From Microstegium vimineum (taxonomy: Eukaryota; Streptophyta; Magnoliopsida; Poales; Poaceae), in contig CM039140.1 in assembly GCA_022036555.1 (NCBI GenBank), positions 4,925,943 through 4,989,942 on the forward strand: DNA of 64,000 bases. The letters are read 5' to 3'. Position 1 is the stretch's first letter. Each line of letters starts with the position of its first letter. Positions 45,979-58,000 of this stretch are shown here, piece by piece. The notes under the pieces are model-generated. The model saw nothing but the letters and a program-made list of their open reading frames with translations. It was not told where the DNA came from and did no database searches. The position numbers and the translations under genes are program-made.

Positions 45979-48900
45979 ATGCAGGAGTACAGCCGCTCTG
46001 CTACCGGACGGCGCTCTTCCTCGTTGGAGATGGAGGAGTCCAACCGCTCTGCTTCCGGACGGCGCTCCTCTCCGTCGGAGATGAAGGAGGCCAGCCGCTC
46101 TGCTACCGGAAGGCGCTCCTCCCCGTCGGAGATTGAGGAGTCTGGCCGCTCTGCTACCGGACGGAGTTCCTCTACGTTGGAGATTCAGGGGGCCAACCGT
46201 ATTCAGACAGGCGACAAACAGGTTTGAGAGGCTGTCTTTCCATGCATGATTCGTTGCTGTGTTTTTGGTTCGAAAAGTGCTAGGCCTGTGCATCACCTGA
46301 GTAGTTAGTGTTTTCATAGATTTTTGTCAAATCTTGATGCACACACGTTACTCTAGATGGGTCGAATTGGGTCGGGCTAGGTGGATTCAGTAGTAGCTCA
46401 GGTTTCCATCGGCTAATCTTATTTCTACCTCCGCTATCTTTCCCGTCTTGAACTTCAATCTTCTTCTCCCTATCATCCTATGGACGCTGGTGGCCGCGCT
46501 TGGGCGGCACCCAAGCGCGAGCACACGGCTGCATGGCTGCTGCGTGCACGCGCATCTGGACAGGCAGAAGCAAGACGTGGCCGACGAGAGGCGAGAGAAG
46601 GCGCACGCAGTAGGTCCGGCGTCAGCGTGAGGTGTGGCTGGAGCGATGTGAGAGTACTCAGCCCGAGCGGCACAGCACGCCTGCCGTCCCAAGCGCAAGC
46701 ACACGGCCGCGTGAAGTGAAGGCTGTGGCGTGCACGTGCATCTGGACAGGCAGAAGCGAGACGTGGCCGGCGAGAGGCGAGGGAAGGCGCAGCAGGTCCG
46801 GCGACGGCATGAGGCGTGGCTGGAGCGGTGTGCGTACTCAGCCCGGGCGGCACGGCGAGCGCGCCAACGGCACAGCACGCCTGTCGTCGTAGACCATCTG
46901 TTCAGCACTTGCGCCGCCGGTTCCTTCGTACAAGCACCTCTGCTTGCCATTGGAGGCCGGACGGCGCTCTTCCTCGTCGGAGATGGAGGAGTCCAACAGC
47001 TCTGCTTCCGGACAGCGCTCCTCTCCGTCGGAGATGAAGGAGGCCAGCCGCTCTGCTACCGGACGGAGGTCCTCTCCGTTGGAGATTCACGGGGTAAGCA
47101 GCAGGTTCGATTCCATGTATGATCCGTTGCTGTGTTTTTGGTTTGAATAGTGCACTGCACCGATGTATAGTATAGTACACAGAGGCGGAGCTCCCATGCG
47201 GCAGGGTAGCTAGGGCGGCTGCCCCAGCTACCGCTCCTCTGTCTTCCTCCCTTCCGGTCAGCGATTCAGCGAAGGAGCGGTGGCGTCTAGCGTTCGATGC
47301 GACGAGCAGAAGATGCGCAGCAAGCAAGGCACCCAGAAATAACAGGGAGAGAAGGAGAATAGGCGCAGTAAGCCCAGCCGGCCAAGTGGAAGTTCCCCCA
47401 AATCCCTAATTCCCAAATCCTAGTCACGCTCGCCTCCTCGGCTTCTCCTGTTCCCGTCTCCGGTCCACTGCCCAGGCAGCCACAGAGCCGGCGCCGCTCG
47501 CTGCAGCGTGCAGCTGTCCCGGCCGGCCGTTCGCTCGTTCCCCATTAATCCCACGACGTGCTGCCCCGGCCGGCCGGCCTCTAGCTGCACCACTCTCGCT
47601 TGCTGCTGGCTGCTCGGCACTCGCAACAGCGCCGCAGGCAGGCTGCGCCCGCTCGGCTGCTCTAATGGAGGACGTCGGCGAGCAGACAACAAGCGCTGGC
47701 CACGGGCGTGGGCATGGCCGGGGAGAAGATGAAGGAGGAGCAGGTCGAGTCCGAGGCCAAGGCGCAGGCACTCCCAGCAGTCATGCCTTTTTTGCAATAA
47801 GTCACTAGCTGATTTTCTGTTTAATTTATATAAGGATTCTTAAATCTTGGAATGTTGAATTTTGATATTTAATTTGGACACCTGTTCGGTTTGTCTTTGT
47901 TGAATTAATGGACTACTATCTTCAAATTAGAGACATCATAATCCATCGCTATTTAAATTTGCCAGAGATTAGCTATTGATAATAAAAAATGAACACAGGC
48001 AGATGGCATCGGAGAGGAAACGAAGTCTGCACAGAGGGAGTCTTTTTTCCATATTCGTCCGATGGTGGATAAAGAGGTAATAATGTTTCATTATTTTTTT
48101 TCCCTGCTAGTTAGTGTCTATATACTATCAATTTAATTATTTTGTAACTAATGATTTCCAAACAGACGTTGCTGGAGTTCCTCCCGACCCTGGCTACGGC
48201 AACTCTGCTCGGAGTGACCGCCATCAACGTACTGACTTCAAATCAAAGTCTGAGCGGCGATACTACCAAGCATAAGGGATTAAGGCAATTTTTGCTCGCA
48301 ATGCCATATAGTCTTTTTCTTATTGCATTTGTTGGTTTAGCGGCCGCAGTTGCAACTAAGAAGAAGCGTGGTTTACTGGGATGTGCAACTGGTACCATCT
48401 TGGCCCAGATGATATGCCTGGTTGTCATGGGAGGGATTGTCACTCTAGTCCGTGGTGAGGTCGACTCGTTAATTGTCTGGACGATGACAGGTGCCATAAT
48501 TATTGTTCTTCTGGCCGCATGGAGTCTGCTATGCGCTTACCCAAAGGTAAGTGTGTAATATATATTATTTTTTAGATCTACACATTTTGGTTAATAGCAT
48601 TGATGTAGTTTAACTTCGCCTGTTTTCAGTTTCTAAGGTACCTCACATACTGTCTGCATGCACAAGGAGAGGAAAAGACTGAGGTTGACTATCAGAAGGT
48701 GAGTGTTAATTTCAACCTTATGTCCGTATATGTAATTCATATCTATATATAATTTGTCACCGGTTCTTACAATAAAATAGACTTGTTGATATGTGCTTTT
48801 GTACTAGTGCACAACTTGTGGAGAATCTACCGTCGAAGGGAAATCTCGCAGACCCTCTGTAGATGGAGTTCAGAAGGTATTAACAATATATTTGTGTCTT

Positions 48901-48995
48901 GTGTTTTATTCTTAACTGCAGACCTCTGTACACTTCTCTTTTAACTGCAGTGCAAGGGCTGTGGGGGCGTCGATCCAGCAGCTTGTATGGTGTGA
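45979..48995 (+). CDS. Unrecognised four-membrane-segment protein with N-terminal 17-residue repeats and C-terminal Cys4 motif, six exons
   Basis: Exons 45979..46221, 47999..48076, 48166..48546, 48630..48698, 48808..48876 and 48951..48995 join with GT-AG borders, every junction in phase 0, giving 294 residues. Residues 1-81 are about four tandem 17-residue units (RSATGRRSSPSEIEESG type; basic, Ser-rich). Exon 2 is hydrophilic. Exon 3 encodes four hydrophobic segments (about 112-131, 149-171, 180-202 and 209-231), separated by short loops with KKKR after segment 2. The C-terminal tail has CTTC (258-261) and CKGC (281-284), each starting an exon, resembling a zinc ribbon. I do not recognise the family; four-segment grass proteins such as CASP-like proteins lack this tail as far as I know. 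The start is the first ATG after a TATA box. The repeat continues untranslated upstream of the ATG. Exons 3-6 are the firmest part; the choice of first exon is less certain. Confidence 0.65.
46517..46856. repeat. Tandem duplication of about 180 bp in intron 1
   Basis: Two adjacent GC-rich copies (about 46517-46674 and 46695-46856) share catctggacaggcagaagc, gacgtggccg.cgagaggcga and gtactcagcccg.gcggcac. Open frames on both strands are by-products of this composition. Confidence 0.75.
46955..47160 (+). pseudogene. Second, partial copy of the repeat-bearing first exon and its donor region
   Basis: This segment repeats exon 1 coding units (GRRSSSSEMEESN, QRSSPSEMKEAS, GRRSSPLEIHG). A donor-like GGG|GTAAGC follows in phase 0, and then the same intronic sequence (tccgttgctgtgtttttggtt) as after exon 1. 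It has one repeat unit fewer and no ATG start. The acceptor at 46905 would put it out of frame with exon 1. It could be an alternative first exon or a dead duplicate. Confidence 0.6.
47162..47998. other. Intron 1 remainder; no gene supported
   Basis: GC-rich sequence to 47790 includes an ORF from 47665 (MEDVGEQTTSAGHGRGHG) that ends at 47808 with no recognisable domain. AT-rich intron sequence then leads to the acceptor at 47998. Confidence 0.35.
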
Positions 48996-49194
48996 GGACA
49001 TGGCGTCGCTCCAACGGATGTCACTCATCGTACTCACTACTACTAGGATTGTAGTCACTGCTCAGGATTGTTACCGGCAATTAATAATAGCACATACAGT
49101 GCATATATATACTTTATTTATTTATAATAAATAAGTATTTACAACGATCCTTGAGCAATCATGTGGTCTCCAATCGATCTATTTCTTTTATATA

Positions 49195-49490
49195 GGCTGT
49201 GTTTAGTTCCCAAGTATTCATCCAAAATTTCAAAACTTTACCAGATTCCTCATCACATCGAATTCGTATTCCCCGTTACATCAAAATACCGGTACATATA
49301 TGGAGTACTAAATATAGATGAAATAAAAAACTAATTGCACAATTTTATTATACTTTGCGAGACGGACATTTTAAACCTAATTAATCAATGTTTGGACAAT
49401 TATTACCGAATAAAAACAAAATTGCTACAATGTGACGCGACAAGTGTTACATAATTTTTTTCACCACATTTCCATCATCTAAACACAGAC
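49195..49490. mobile_element. MITE with GGCTGTGTTTAG termini
   Basis: The left end GGCTGTGTTTAGTTCCC and right end CATCTAAACACAGAC are inverted repeats, with the typical interior blocks (ttacatcaaaatacc, aaaaactaattgcacaa, gagacggacattt, acctaattaatcaatg). It is the same general family as the element in LTPG intron 1, in opposite orientation. It lies about 200 bases after the stop of the membrane-protein gene. Confidence 0.7.
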
Positions 49491-49539
49491 ATAGCATGAA
49501 TACATATTGCATTATTTATTTAGATAGTATAAGTTGAAA

Positions 49540-50407
49540 GGGAACGTATGCTATGAAACCTGCATATTATGTAAACTATACAAACTTTAATCAAAACTAT
49601 ATGACTCTAATCCGATGACTAGAGGTAAAGATAGGTTATTTTAACACTTAAATTCCACCACTCATCTCATCCTAATCTCTGTTTTTGCAAAACACCCCGC
49701 AACATGCCTTGCACCGGTTCATGATTTCTTCCCGTGGCTTTTCTTGCTATCTGTACGGCGCCGGCCGAGGCCACTGCTGCAGAGGAGGGCAACGCATAAG
49801 AAGGATCAGGGCTCCCTGGCCCCGCGCATGACCCGGGTATGGAGACCAGCGCTGCCGCCTTGGACACCGACGCTGTCGCTGCCGCCACGAAGTCTGCCGC
49901 TATCGCGTGGGATTGAGCAGTTGTTTGTACATTCAATATGCCGTTGTACTAAAATTGAGCAGATGTACTAAATCAGTTTTGTTCTGTACTAAAATGATTG
50001 AGCAATTGTCTATACATTCAGTCCATTTTGTACAGAAAAGAATTGATGAGATTGAACTGTGTTCTGTCATTTGAAATTAATGAGATCGAAATGTCATCTG
50101 TCTTTTGCCGAAACTGATAGAATACAACAAACATGTTTGACTTGTACAGTACACACCTTTTACATCTTGTTTTGGAGAGGAGGCGGCGCCGTACAGATCG
50201 CGAGAGGAGGCACGAGAGGAAATCACGAACCGGCGCAAGACATGCTGCGGGGATGTTTTGCAAAAACAGATATTAGGATGGGATGAGTGGGGGTTTAAAT
50301 GCTAAAATAACTCATCTTTACCTTTAGCCATCAGATTAGAGTCCAATGATATTGATTAGAGTTTGTATAGTTTGCACAATAGACTGGTTTTCATAGCATA
50401 CGTTTCC
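49540..50407. mobile_element. Non-autonomous Mutator-like element with perfect 9-bp duplication; Pack-MULE candidate
   Basis: The ends GGGAACGTATGCTATGAAAC and, reversed, GGAAACGTATGCTATGAAAA start inverted repeats of about 220-230 bases. These run to the ctgtacggcgcc segments at about 49750-49763 and 50186-50199. AAGTTGAAA flanks the element exactly (49531-49539 and 50408-50416). Next to the left TIR is a GC-rich stretch (about 49765-49912) with an open frame on minus (AADFVAAATASVSKAAALV), unlike the AT-rich surroundings. Such a block inside a MULE is the mark of a captured gene fragment; its source is not identified. Confidence 0.85.
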
Positions 50408-50652
50408 AAGTTGAAAATCCTAATCACTCATTAACCATCTAGACATACATATGCCTCTACATACATGATCACAAATACAAGTTAAAAAAATAGTGGTATC
50501 TTACTATTACTCATTGGAGGCCTTACCAAATTATCTACGTTAATTCTCACCAAACAAGCTAAAAAAGATTAAATACTAGAAATTCTCACGTTAATCAGAA
50601 ACATCTAACCATTAATAAAAAGAAAATAGAATAAGTACTAAAGATTTAACTT

Positions 50653-50654
<2 letters not shown>

Positions 50655-50717
<63 letters not shown>
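50655..50717. repeat. (TA)n microsatellite
   Basis: About 31 uninterrupted TA units. The surrounding AT-rich sequence (50417-50963) shows no gene. Confidence 0.95.
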
Positions 50718-50963
50718 CAAATTGCAACAACTAGATTAAAATTTTAAAAACTAAAATATGGGTTCATGATATCACAAAAACGATGCAATAAGGACTTATA
50801 CAACTTAAGATCAGGTTTCAACTAAATGCATACCATGCTAGAAAAAATATAAATCCAAGAATTCTAACGGAGGTCCCAATAGAGCCTCCATGTCAATATT
50901 ACGTGATCCATTAGAAAATAGATAAATCGCATAAAACCTTAAAAACACAAATACATGGCCATT

Positions 50964-52522
50964 TGAAAGGGTCAAGATGCCCAAGAGGAGGGGGGTGAAT
51001 TGGGCTTGTTTTAAATTTCTAAGACAAATAACAATTCAAGGAACGGAAGAACACCCTAAGAAATTCTAGTCAAGCATGATGACAAGTATAGAAAGACCAA
51101 GTATGAAATGCTTGAATGTAAATTGCGGTAAGTAAAGAGGTAGGGAGAAGAAGGATGTTGACACTCCCCCTAGTTCTCGTTGGAGCACCCGAGCAAGGGT
51201 ATCGCTCCCCCTCGATCCGCACAAGGACCGAGCACTCACTACGGGCTGATTCTTCGCCGCACTAGCTCGGTGAATTGCCCACAACCGATCACAACTTGTG
51301 GAGGAGGGCCACTGACAATCTTTGGGTGATCACCTTGCCTCTAATCGCCACTGAATCGTCTAGGTGATGTCGATCACCAAGAGTAACAAGCTTTGAACTC
51401 TCACTTGACTCACTCAAGTCTCATGAGATGGATGGATGCACACTTGAACTCTTGGAAGTGACTAATGAGGGATCAAAGCTATGGATTCTCAAATCACTCT
51501 CCTCACTAGGGCTCTTGCTCTCTCACACACTCTCAAGGTCTCTCTCAGCAGATGAAATAAGCAAAGGCAAGAGATGAGAGCAAGCCATGGGGGTATTTAT
51601 AGCCCCACACACAAACCAGCCCACGACCAGGAAAACTGTGCAGAATTATGTTGCATCGGACGCTTCGATGCCGAGCATCGGACGCTCTGACGCTTGGCCC
51701 AACGGTTAGTTACTGTTTGAATTCATATCGCATCAGACGCACCGATGCCCCTGCATCAAACGCGTCCGACGCAGCTCTGTGCTCTCGGGTTCTCTCAAGT
51801 TCTTCTCTAGGAAAAACATCGGATTAACCCTAGAGTCCGAAGCCTTGCCTTCGGACGTGTTCGACGACTACAGACCCTCTCTAGAACCTCTCTGCATGGA
51901 CATCGAACGCACCCATCGGACACACCTTACTTTTGGCCTCAGCGTCCGACACTAACGTCCGACCAAACTTCATCTCAGCAGGGTGAATCGGATGCTCCGA
52001 TGCCTGCTCTGAGGTGAGTCTAATGCCTAACCCTAGGCACTGCATCAGACGCGTCTGACACCAGTTGCGCTAGAGTCCGATGCCACTTAAGCACCCCTCT
52101 CAACTCCAAAACACTTAGCGAGGAATATAAAAGTTCTTCTAGGCTATCTTAGGGTCAACCTAGGCTCACTTAGTGCTATGTATGTCAAGTGTGCACCACA
52201 CCTATACCATGAAGCGCTCATAAGTCAAGCTACTCATTCTAACACCTCTTAATAGTATGGACAAAGGTAAAACAAAGACCTAATCTATACTAAGTGCCCT
52301 TCATCTCCTTATGGCACTTAGACCTAGTCATTTCATGGTCTTCATCTTCATCCTTTGAAATCTGAAATGATATCCATCTTGAGGGCATTACATAACCAAT
52401 GGTTGTCCATTCATAATTGTCATCATGGCCTAACACTCTAATTGCCTCGGCAAAACACAAGTTAGCCATAATAACTTTGTATTGTCGTTAATCACCGAAA
52501 CCACGTGACCTAGATGCTTTCA
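50964..52522 (-). repeat. 3' LTR of a second Copia element (SIRE/Maximus-like)
   Basis: The 1559-bp segment starts TGAAAGGGTC and ends ATGCTTTCA on plus, so it is bounded by TG..CA and short TGAAAG/CTTTCA inverted repeats. A polypurine tract, AAAAAGGGGGAGAT on minus (plus 52523-52537), lies directly upstream in minus orientation. That fixes it as a 3' LTR on minus and resembles SIRE/Maximus-type tracts. The LTR carries many degenerate CATCGGACGC motifs between about 51650 and 52080. The partner LTR is not in the window. Confidence 0.7.
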
Positions 52523-52537
52523 ATCTCCCCCTTTTTA

Positions 52538-53437
52538 GTGATTGATGACAATACGCCTCGAGTATAAGATATAAGAATGGTTTGGTGAGGATTTCAATGA
52601 CTTGGTAGGAATAAGCATTTGTTAGTGAATAAGAGAGAATAAATCATGCTTATCCTTGCCAAGCCACAACAAGTACTCATGAGAATATGAATAAGCTTGA
52701 GTACATCATGATATGCTAAAAATGGATACACAGAGTTAGTCACGGAAGCATAATCAATGGAGCATAAGCATATCATCAAACATAAGTGACATCTCAACAT
52801 CATATATATGAATGAAAATCATAGAGTATGTCACACAAGCATCTCACAAGAGTATCACACATATAGACAATGCATGAATGCAGTAAATATGATGCATGAG
52901 TACGATAAAGTAACAAGCATAAGATCCTACCCCTTACTACCCCCCCTGACACTCCCCCTGACACTAATACTCGACCCTCTCCCCCTTTGACGCCAGGTAC
53001 CAAAACCTATGAGTCTAGGGCTGGAGCAGTCAAGTCACGGTCTTGAAGAACAAACTAGTCGTAGTCGGGGCTACAATCATCATCGTCCTGACCCTGTGGA
53101 GCTACACGTGCAGGAGAAGCGGTCTGGGTCAGCTCGACGAAAACAGACACTATGACAGGAGTTGCAGAATCTAGAACTATCTCTAGAGGTGGAAGCTCAG
53201 TCTCAGTCTCTACAAACTGGCCCTGAGGCTCTGAAGCTTCCTCTAACTATCTTGCCTCAACTAAAATGGTCGTAGCCTCTGTCATAATAACTGGAGGAGC
53301 TGTAGTCACTGTTGGAACTAAGCTGTCTTGGGCAATCTCCGATGATGCAACTGAAGAAGGGTGAGTGCCCGTCATCGGTGGAAGCACCTCTGTCCTCTGT
53401 GTCTCAAGCTTGGATCTAGTAAGGGTAGGCTCACCAG
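52538..53437 (-). mobile_element. Internal 3' fragment of the second Copia element, truncated by the Ty3/Gypsy insertion
   Basis: On minus, from 53437 downward, a broken reading frame rich in Ser/Thr/Pro/Glu (EVLPPMTGTHPSSVASSE, then PPLEIVLDSATPVIV) reaches about 53020. It is followed by AT-rich untranslated sequence up to the polypurine tract. No catalytic domain is present in this fragment. At 53438 it is interrupted by the LTR of the Athila-like element. Confidence 0.5.
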
Positions 53438-54944
53438 TGTTGACGGTAAGAATGACCCATTTTGTCACCATCAAAATACCGTCAACAGCCTCAGAATAGA
53501 AGGAAGATATACATGTCATAAGCATATTATTTAAAATAACAAGTTCCACATGTACATGAATTATTTGATGCAGAACTATAGTAAATGGAGCAAGATGAGC
53601 CAGTGAGACCCACATAGTGGGTCGGCCGACCTCCTATAGGGCCCACCAGCTCTCCACTCTGGTCATGATCCAGGAGAAGCACTCCCAAGTGATCCTCAGC
53701 CCTTGGATCAACTTGTGCTTCCTCCCAATGGCTTATATTCACATCACATGGATTCATGTGCCAACATCAAGGAAACAAACGTGACAAAACACTTCAGGAA
53801 GATCAGATGAAGCCTATGACAAGTGGGACCACCCTCTGTAGAGAGGTGGTGGGCCCTAGACCCCTATAGGAGATCGATCGATCCACCCAGGTGGCCACCA
53901 CCCCCACTTGGTCCCTGACCAGTGGGGCACCTTCTAGAAGATCAAGGCAGGGCCCACGACCCATAGGGGGGTCGGCCAATCTCCCCTTGGGTCAGCGCAG
54001 CACCTGGTGACCGCCTCACTCAATTAACACATGTTGAAGATCAAGACCACTCAATTTAAGATGGTTTAGAGGCGGTGGATCCAAGGGTGAAGATTTGAAG
54101 CTTCCTGGATCGCTGATGTGGCACTAGAGTAGCCCCTACTCCACCTCCTGCTATAAATACCCCCCTAGAGCTCTCTTATCATTCATGCCTCATTGGAGAA
54201 ACTACTTAGCTTAGCGGAGCTCTGCGGTAGTGCTATGCTAGTTGGAGGAGAGTGAGGGAAGTCTTCTGGAGAAAGCCCCGGCCTGTCGGGAATCTTCTCC
54301 AGAGCTGCACCTCAGCGGATGCGAGTCTCTTGTAAGTTCAACACTTGTAAATGATTCTTCCGAGTTCTTTATAGCATTTAATATTCTAAATCTGGTTTAG
54401 CTGCTATAAAACTTTTCATACATGTTCATTGCTTTACTCTGAGTATAGTGCTTTAATCTTAGGCCAAGGTTCAAGTAGTGAGATTAGTGTAGACGTGGTG
54501 TCTAAACTTAATCTTGCACTTGTAAACCGCTTATCGCACGGATTGTTTGTGATAGCTAGTATGTGGTGACAACCCTATCTAGTCTTTGTATTCCACCACG
54601 TGTGTAAGATAAGTTCTTAAAAGGTAGGGCCTCAATACAACATGATAGCGCGGTCCGGTAGGAGTTTTACCTCTTACTGATCTATCCCATCGCCTCCTGT
54701 AAGAGAAAGGCTGATAAAGCCAGTATAACCAGCTATACCTTATTAGATATCTTTGCTATATCGAACCTCTCAACCTAGTTATCATAGTCTCCCTTGTCTC
54801 ATCATAGGACATAACCATATTCCTAATTAATTCACTTCTCGTTCCCTAAGGAAAATACGATACCTAGAATACTCCCGATGAAGGTTACACTTGACAACCA
54901 TACGCTTGCGGTCTTTTATCCGTTTACCACCTTTGGTGTCAACA
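53438..54944 (+). repeat. 5' LTR of Athila-like Ty3/Gypsy element
   Basis: The 1507-bp LTR starts TGTTGACGGT and ends GGTGTCAACA. It is followed at about 54952 by TGGCGCCGTTGCCAGGGAA, a primer-binding site of the form seen in Athila/Tat elements. Its first 48 bases contain an inverted pair TGTTGACGGT/ACCGTCAACA. A TATA box (CTATAAATAC, about 54151-54160) probably starts the genomic RNA. Confidence 0.85.
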
Positions 54945-55047
54945 AGCTATCTGGCGCCGTTGCCAGGGAACGGTAGCTGTTTTAACTAGTACCTTTTGGT
55001 CATATTTTATCTTTGTTTGATTTCATCCTTTCCTTCCACATACACAT

Positions 55048-58000
55048 ATGGATCAAACACCCCTCTTTGAATATGGTGCTCCAACGGGCGCTAGCTTGGA
55101 GCCACCTAAATCATATCAGGCTATTTTGGCCGTTCGCTATGAGGTTCGCCCAAGTCTCATAGCGATGGTTCAGGAAAAACCATTTTCTAGGGATGAAGAT
55201 GAAAATCCTTACACTCACCTACGTGACTTTGAACAATTGTGTTCATGTGTCCACATCCAAGGGATGAGGCGAGGTACTCTTAAGTGGAAGCTATTTTCGT
55301 TCTCTTTGACAGGAATAGCCAAATGATGGTACGCTCGCCACGTATATAGTGCAAAGGGAGAATGGGAAAAATTGCAATCCAAATTCTGCTTAGCTTTCTT
55401 CCTTATTCCTCGTGTTATTCGTCTTCGAAAAGAGGTCATCAACTTTTCATAAAAGGAGAAAGAACCTCTAGGTGCCACATAGGCCCGTCTTTTAGATTTA
55501 GCATCACTTGACCTGATTTTGCTATAACCGAGCCTACAATGTTACAACATTTTTATGGTGATCTTAGCAAAGATTCCGCACAGCTTCTTGATATATCTTC
55601 CGGGGAGCCTTCCTAAGTTAACCCGTTAGTGCAGGGAAGATTCTTCTCACGAAGATTCTTGAAAACACCCCTATACTAACGTTTATGATGAAAGACCCGC
55701 GGAAGAACAAAAACCAACCCCTAGAACAGAAGCCACATCGATAGCCGAAACTCTTCCTTCTACATCCCAAGATCCTGCTATCGAACCTGAACCACCAAGG
55801 GAAGAAGAAATTCATCCCTTGGAATTCCCTCGTGATATCGAGGCTGATCTATTCTCCGATTTCGGAAACGCCTTGAATCAATCTGTGCAAAAGAAGTCTT
55901 CGGCTCGAAAAGCTCCTAATCTTTATATTCCTAGTCGCCTAGAGGAAGTCTACCTCTAGGAGACAGTTCAAAAGCTAGCTTCTATCATGAGCAATGAGTG
56001 GTTAGAAGAGGCCGAATCTTCATTTGAGCCAATTCGAATCCTTTCTTCCTCTACAACCATTCCTTGCCAAATCAATAGAACAAAATTAGACTCTCTTTAT
56101 GATTCTGCCATAGGAGTAAGCGTTATGTCTAAGTCTTTAGCTAATGCTCTCCTAGGTGAGGTAATTCTGACTCCAACCAATAAGTTTTTGAAGCTTCCTT
56201 TAGGACAATTGATTGAGAGTTGTGGGAGCATACAAACCATTCCTAGGTTGATTAACAAAGTCAATATCCTCTTAAATTTCTTCATATTTGACATAGAGGA
56301 ATTCGACTTGTTAATTGGGCGTCCACTCATGAGATTTCTTGATGGACCACTTGATGGAAGCCTTAAGGGTCATCTTGGGAGTAGTATCAAACTCTTGATT
56401 CCGCTAACCAACTCCATAAACACCATGACAGAATCGCTCCCAGAATCTGACCCCATAGAGGAAGTGATGGTTGCATCTCTTCTAGAATAATCTCATCCTG
56501 ATCTAGAAGAAGACGCTGAAGATTTCATCCAAGAAGAAGACGATCTATAAGAACCCATAGATCTAGAGAAATCCGAGCCTCCATCTAAGCCCTCTATAGA
56601 ACTTAAATCCCTTCTTGCTAGTCTAAAATATGCTTTCCTAAATAACGATCGTGAGACCCCTGTGATCATAAGTGAAAAACTCTCTCCTGAAGAGTCCTTC
56701 AAGCTCCTCACTATCTTAGAAAAGCATCAATCAGTCTTAGGCTACTCTCTGCAAGATCTCAAGGGCATTAGTCCTGCTCTTTGCACACATCGCATTCCCA
56801 TAGAACCTGAGGCTCTTCCATCTAGAGAACCTCAAAGGAGGTTGAACAATGCAATGAGAGAAGCAGTAAAGAAGGAGGTCTTGAAACTCTTGCATGCAGG
56901 GGTCATCTACCTCATTCCTCATAGTGAATGGGTTAGCCCTGTGCAAGTAGTACCTAAGAAGGGAGTTATGACGGTCATTCGAAATGACAAGAACGAGTTA
57001 ATTCCTCAACGAACCGTCACAGGTTGGAGGATGTGTATAGATTACTGAAAACTTAATAAGGCTACAAAGAAAGACCACTTCCCGTTACCCTTCATCGATG
57101 AGATGTTGGAACGGCTTGCAAAGCATTCTTTCTTTTGTTTCCTTGATGGTTATTCGGGTTATCATCAAATACCAATCCACCCCGATGATCAAAGTAAGAC
57201 TACCTTCACATGCCCCTATAGAACATATGCTTATAGGCGAATGTCATTCGGCCTATGCAATGCTCCTGCTTCTTTCCAAAGGTGCATGATGTCCATCTTC
57301 TCCGATATGATCAAAGAAATCATGGAAGTTTTCATGGACAACTTCTCTGTCTATGGAAAGACTTTCGATAGTTGCCTTGAGAATCTGGACAGAGTCTTAC
57401 AAAGATGTGGAGAAAAGAACTTAGTCCTGAACTGGGAGAAATGCCATTTCATGGTTCGAGAAGGTATAGTGCTAGGACATAGAGTGTCCGAATGTGGGAT
57501 AGAAGTAGATAGAGCTAAAATCAAAGTCATAGAACAACTTCCACCTCCCACAAATATCAAGGGGATTCATAGTTTCCTTGGGCACGCAGGTTTCTATAGG
57601 CGGTTCATAAAAGATTTCTCTCAAATTGCCCATCCTTTAACAAACCTGCTAGCTAAGGATGCACCCTTTGAATTTAATGATGGGTTCTTAGATTCTTTTC
57701 ACAATCTTAAGAAAGCACTCATCTCAGCTCCAATCATTCAACCCCCTGATTGGATGCTTCCCTTTGAAATAATGTGTGATGCAAGCGATTATGCTGTTGG
57801 TGCGGTCTTAGGCAAAACCAAAGATAAGAAGCATCATGCAATTTCATATGCTAGCAAAACCTTAACAGGGCCACAGTTGAACTATGCAACAACTGAAAAA
57901 GAACTTCTGGCCATGGTTTTTGCTATAGACAAGTTTAGATCTTACTTAGTTGGAGCAAAAGTGATTGTATACACCGATCATGCTCCTTTAAAATTCTTGC

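Noticed and set aside
46387..46950. 187-codon minus-strand ORF with repeated CACTQQP- and RLSSATS-like segments
   Set aside because: It is produced by the 180-bp tandem duplication of GC-rich intron sequence; no start context, domain or splice support.
47665..47808. Short ORF beginning MEDVGEQTT as a possible first exon of the membrane-protein gene
   Set aside because: No phase-0 donor could be placed convincingly, and it has no repeat or targeting feature shared with the other exon 1 candidates.
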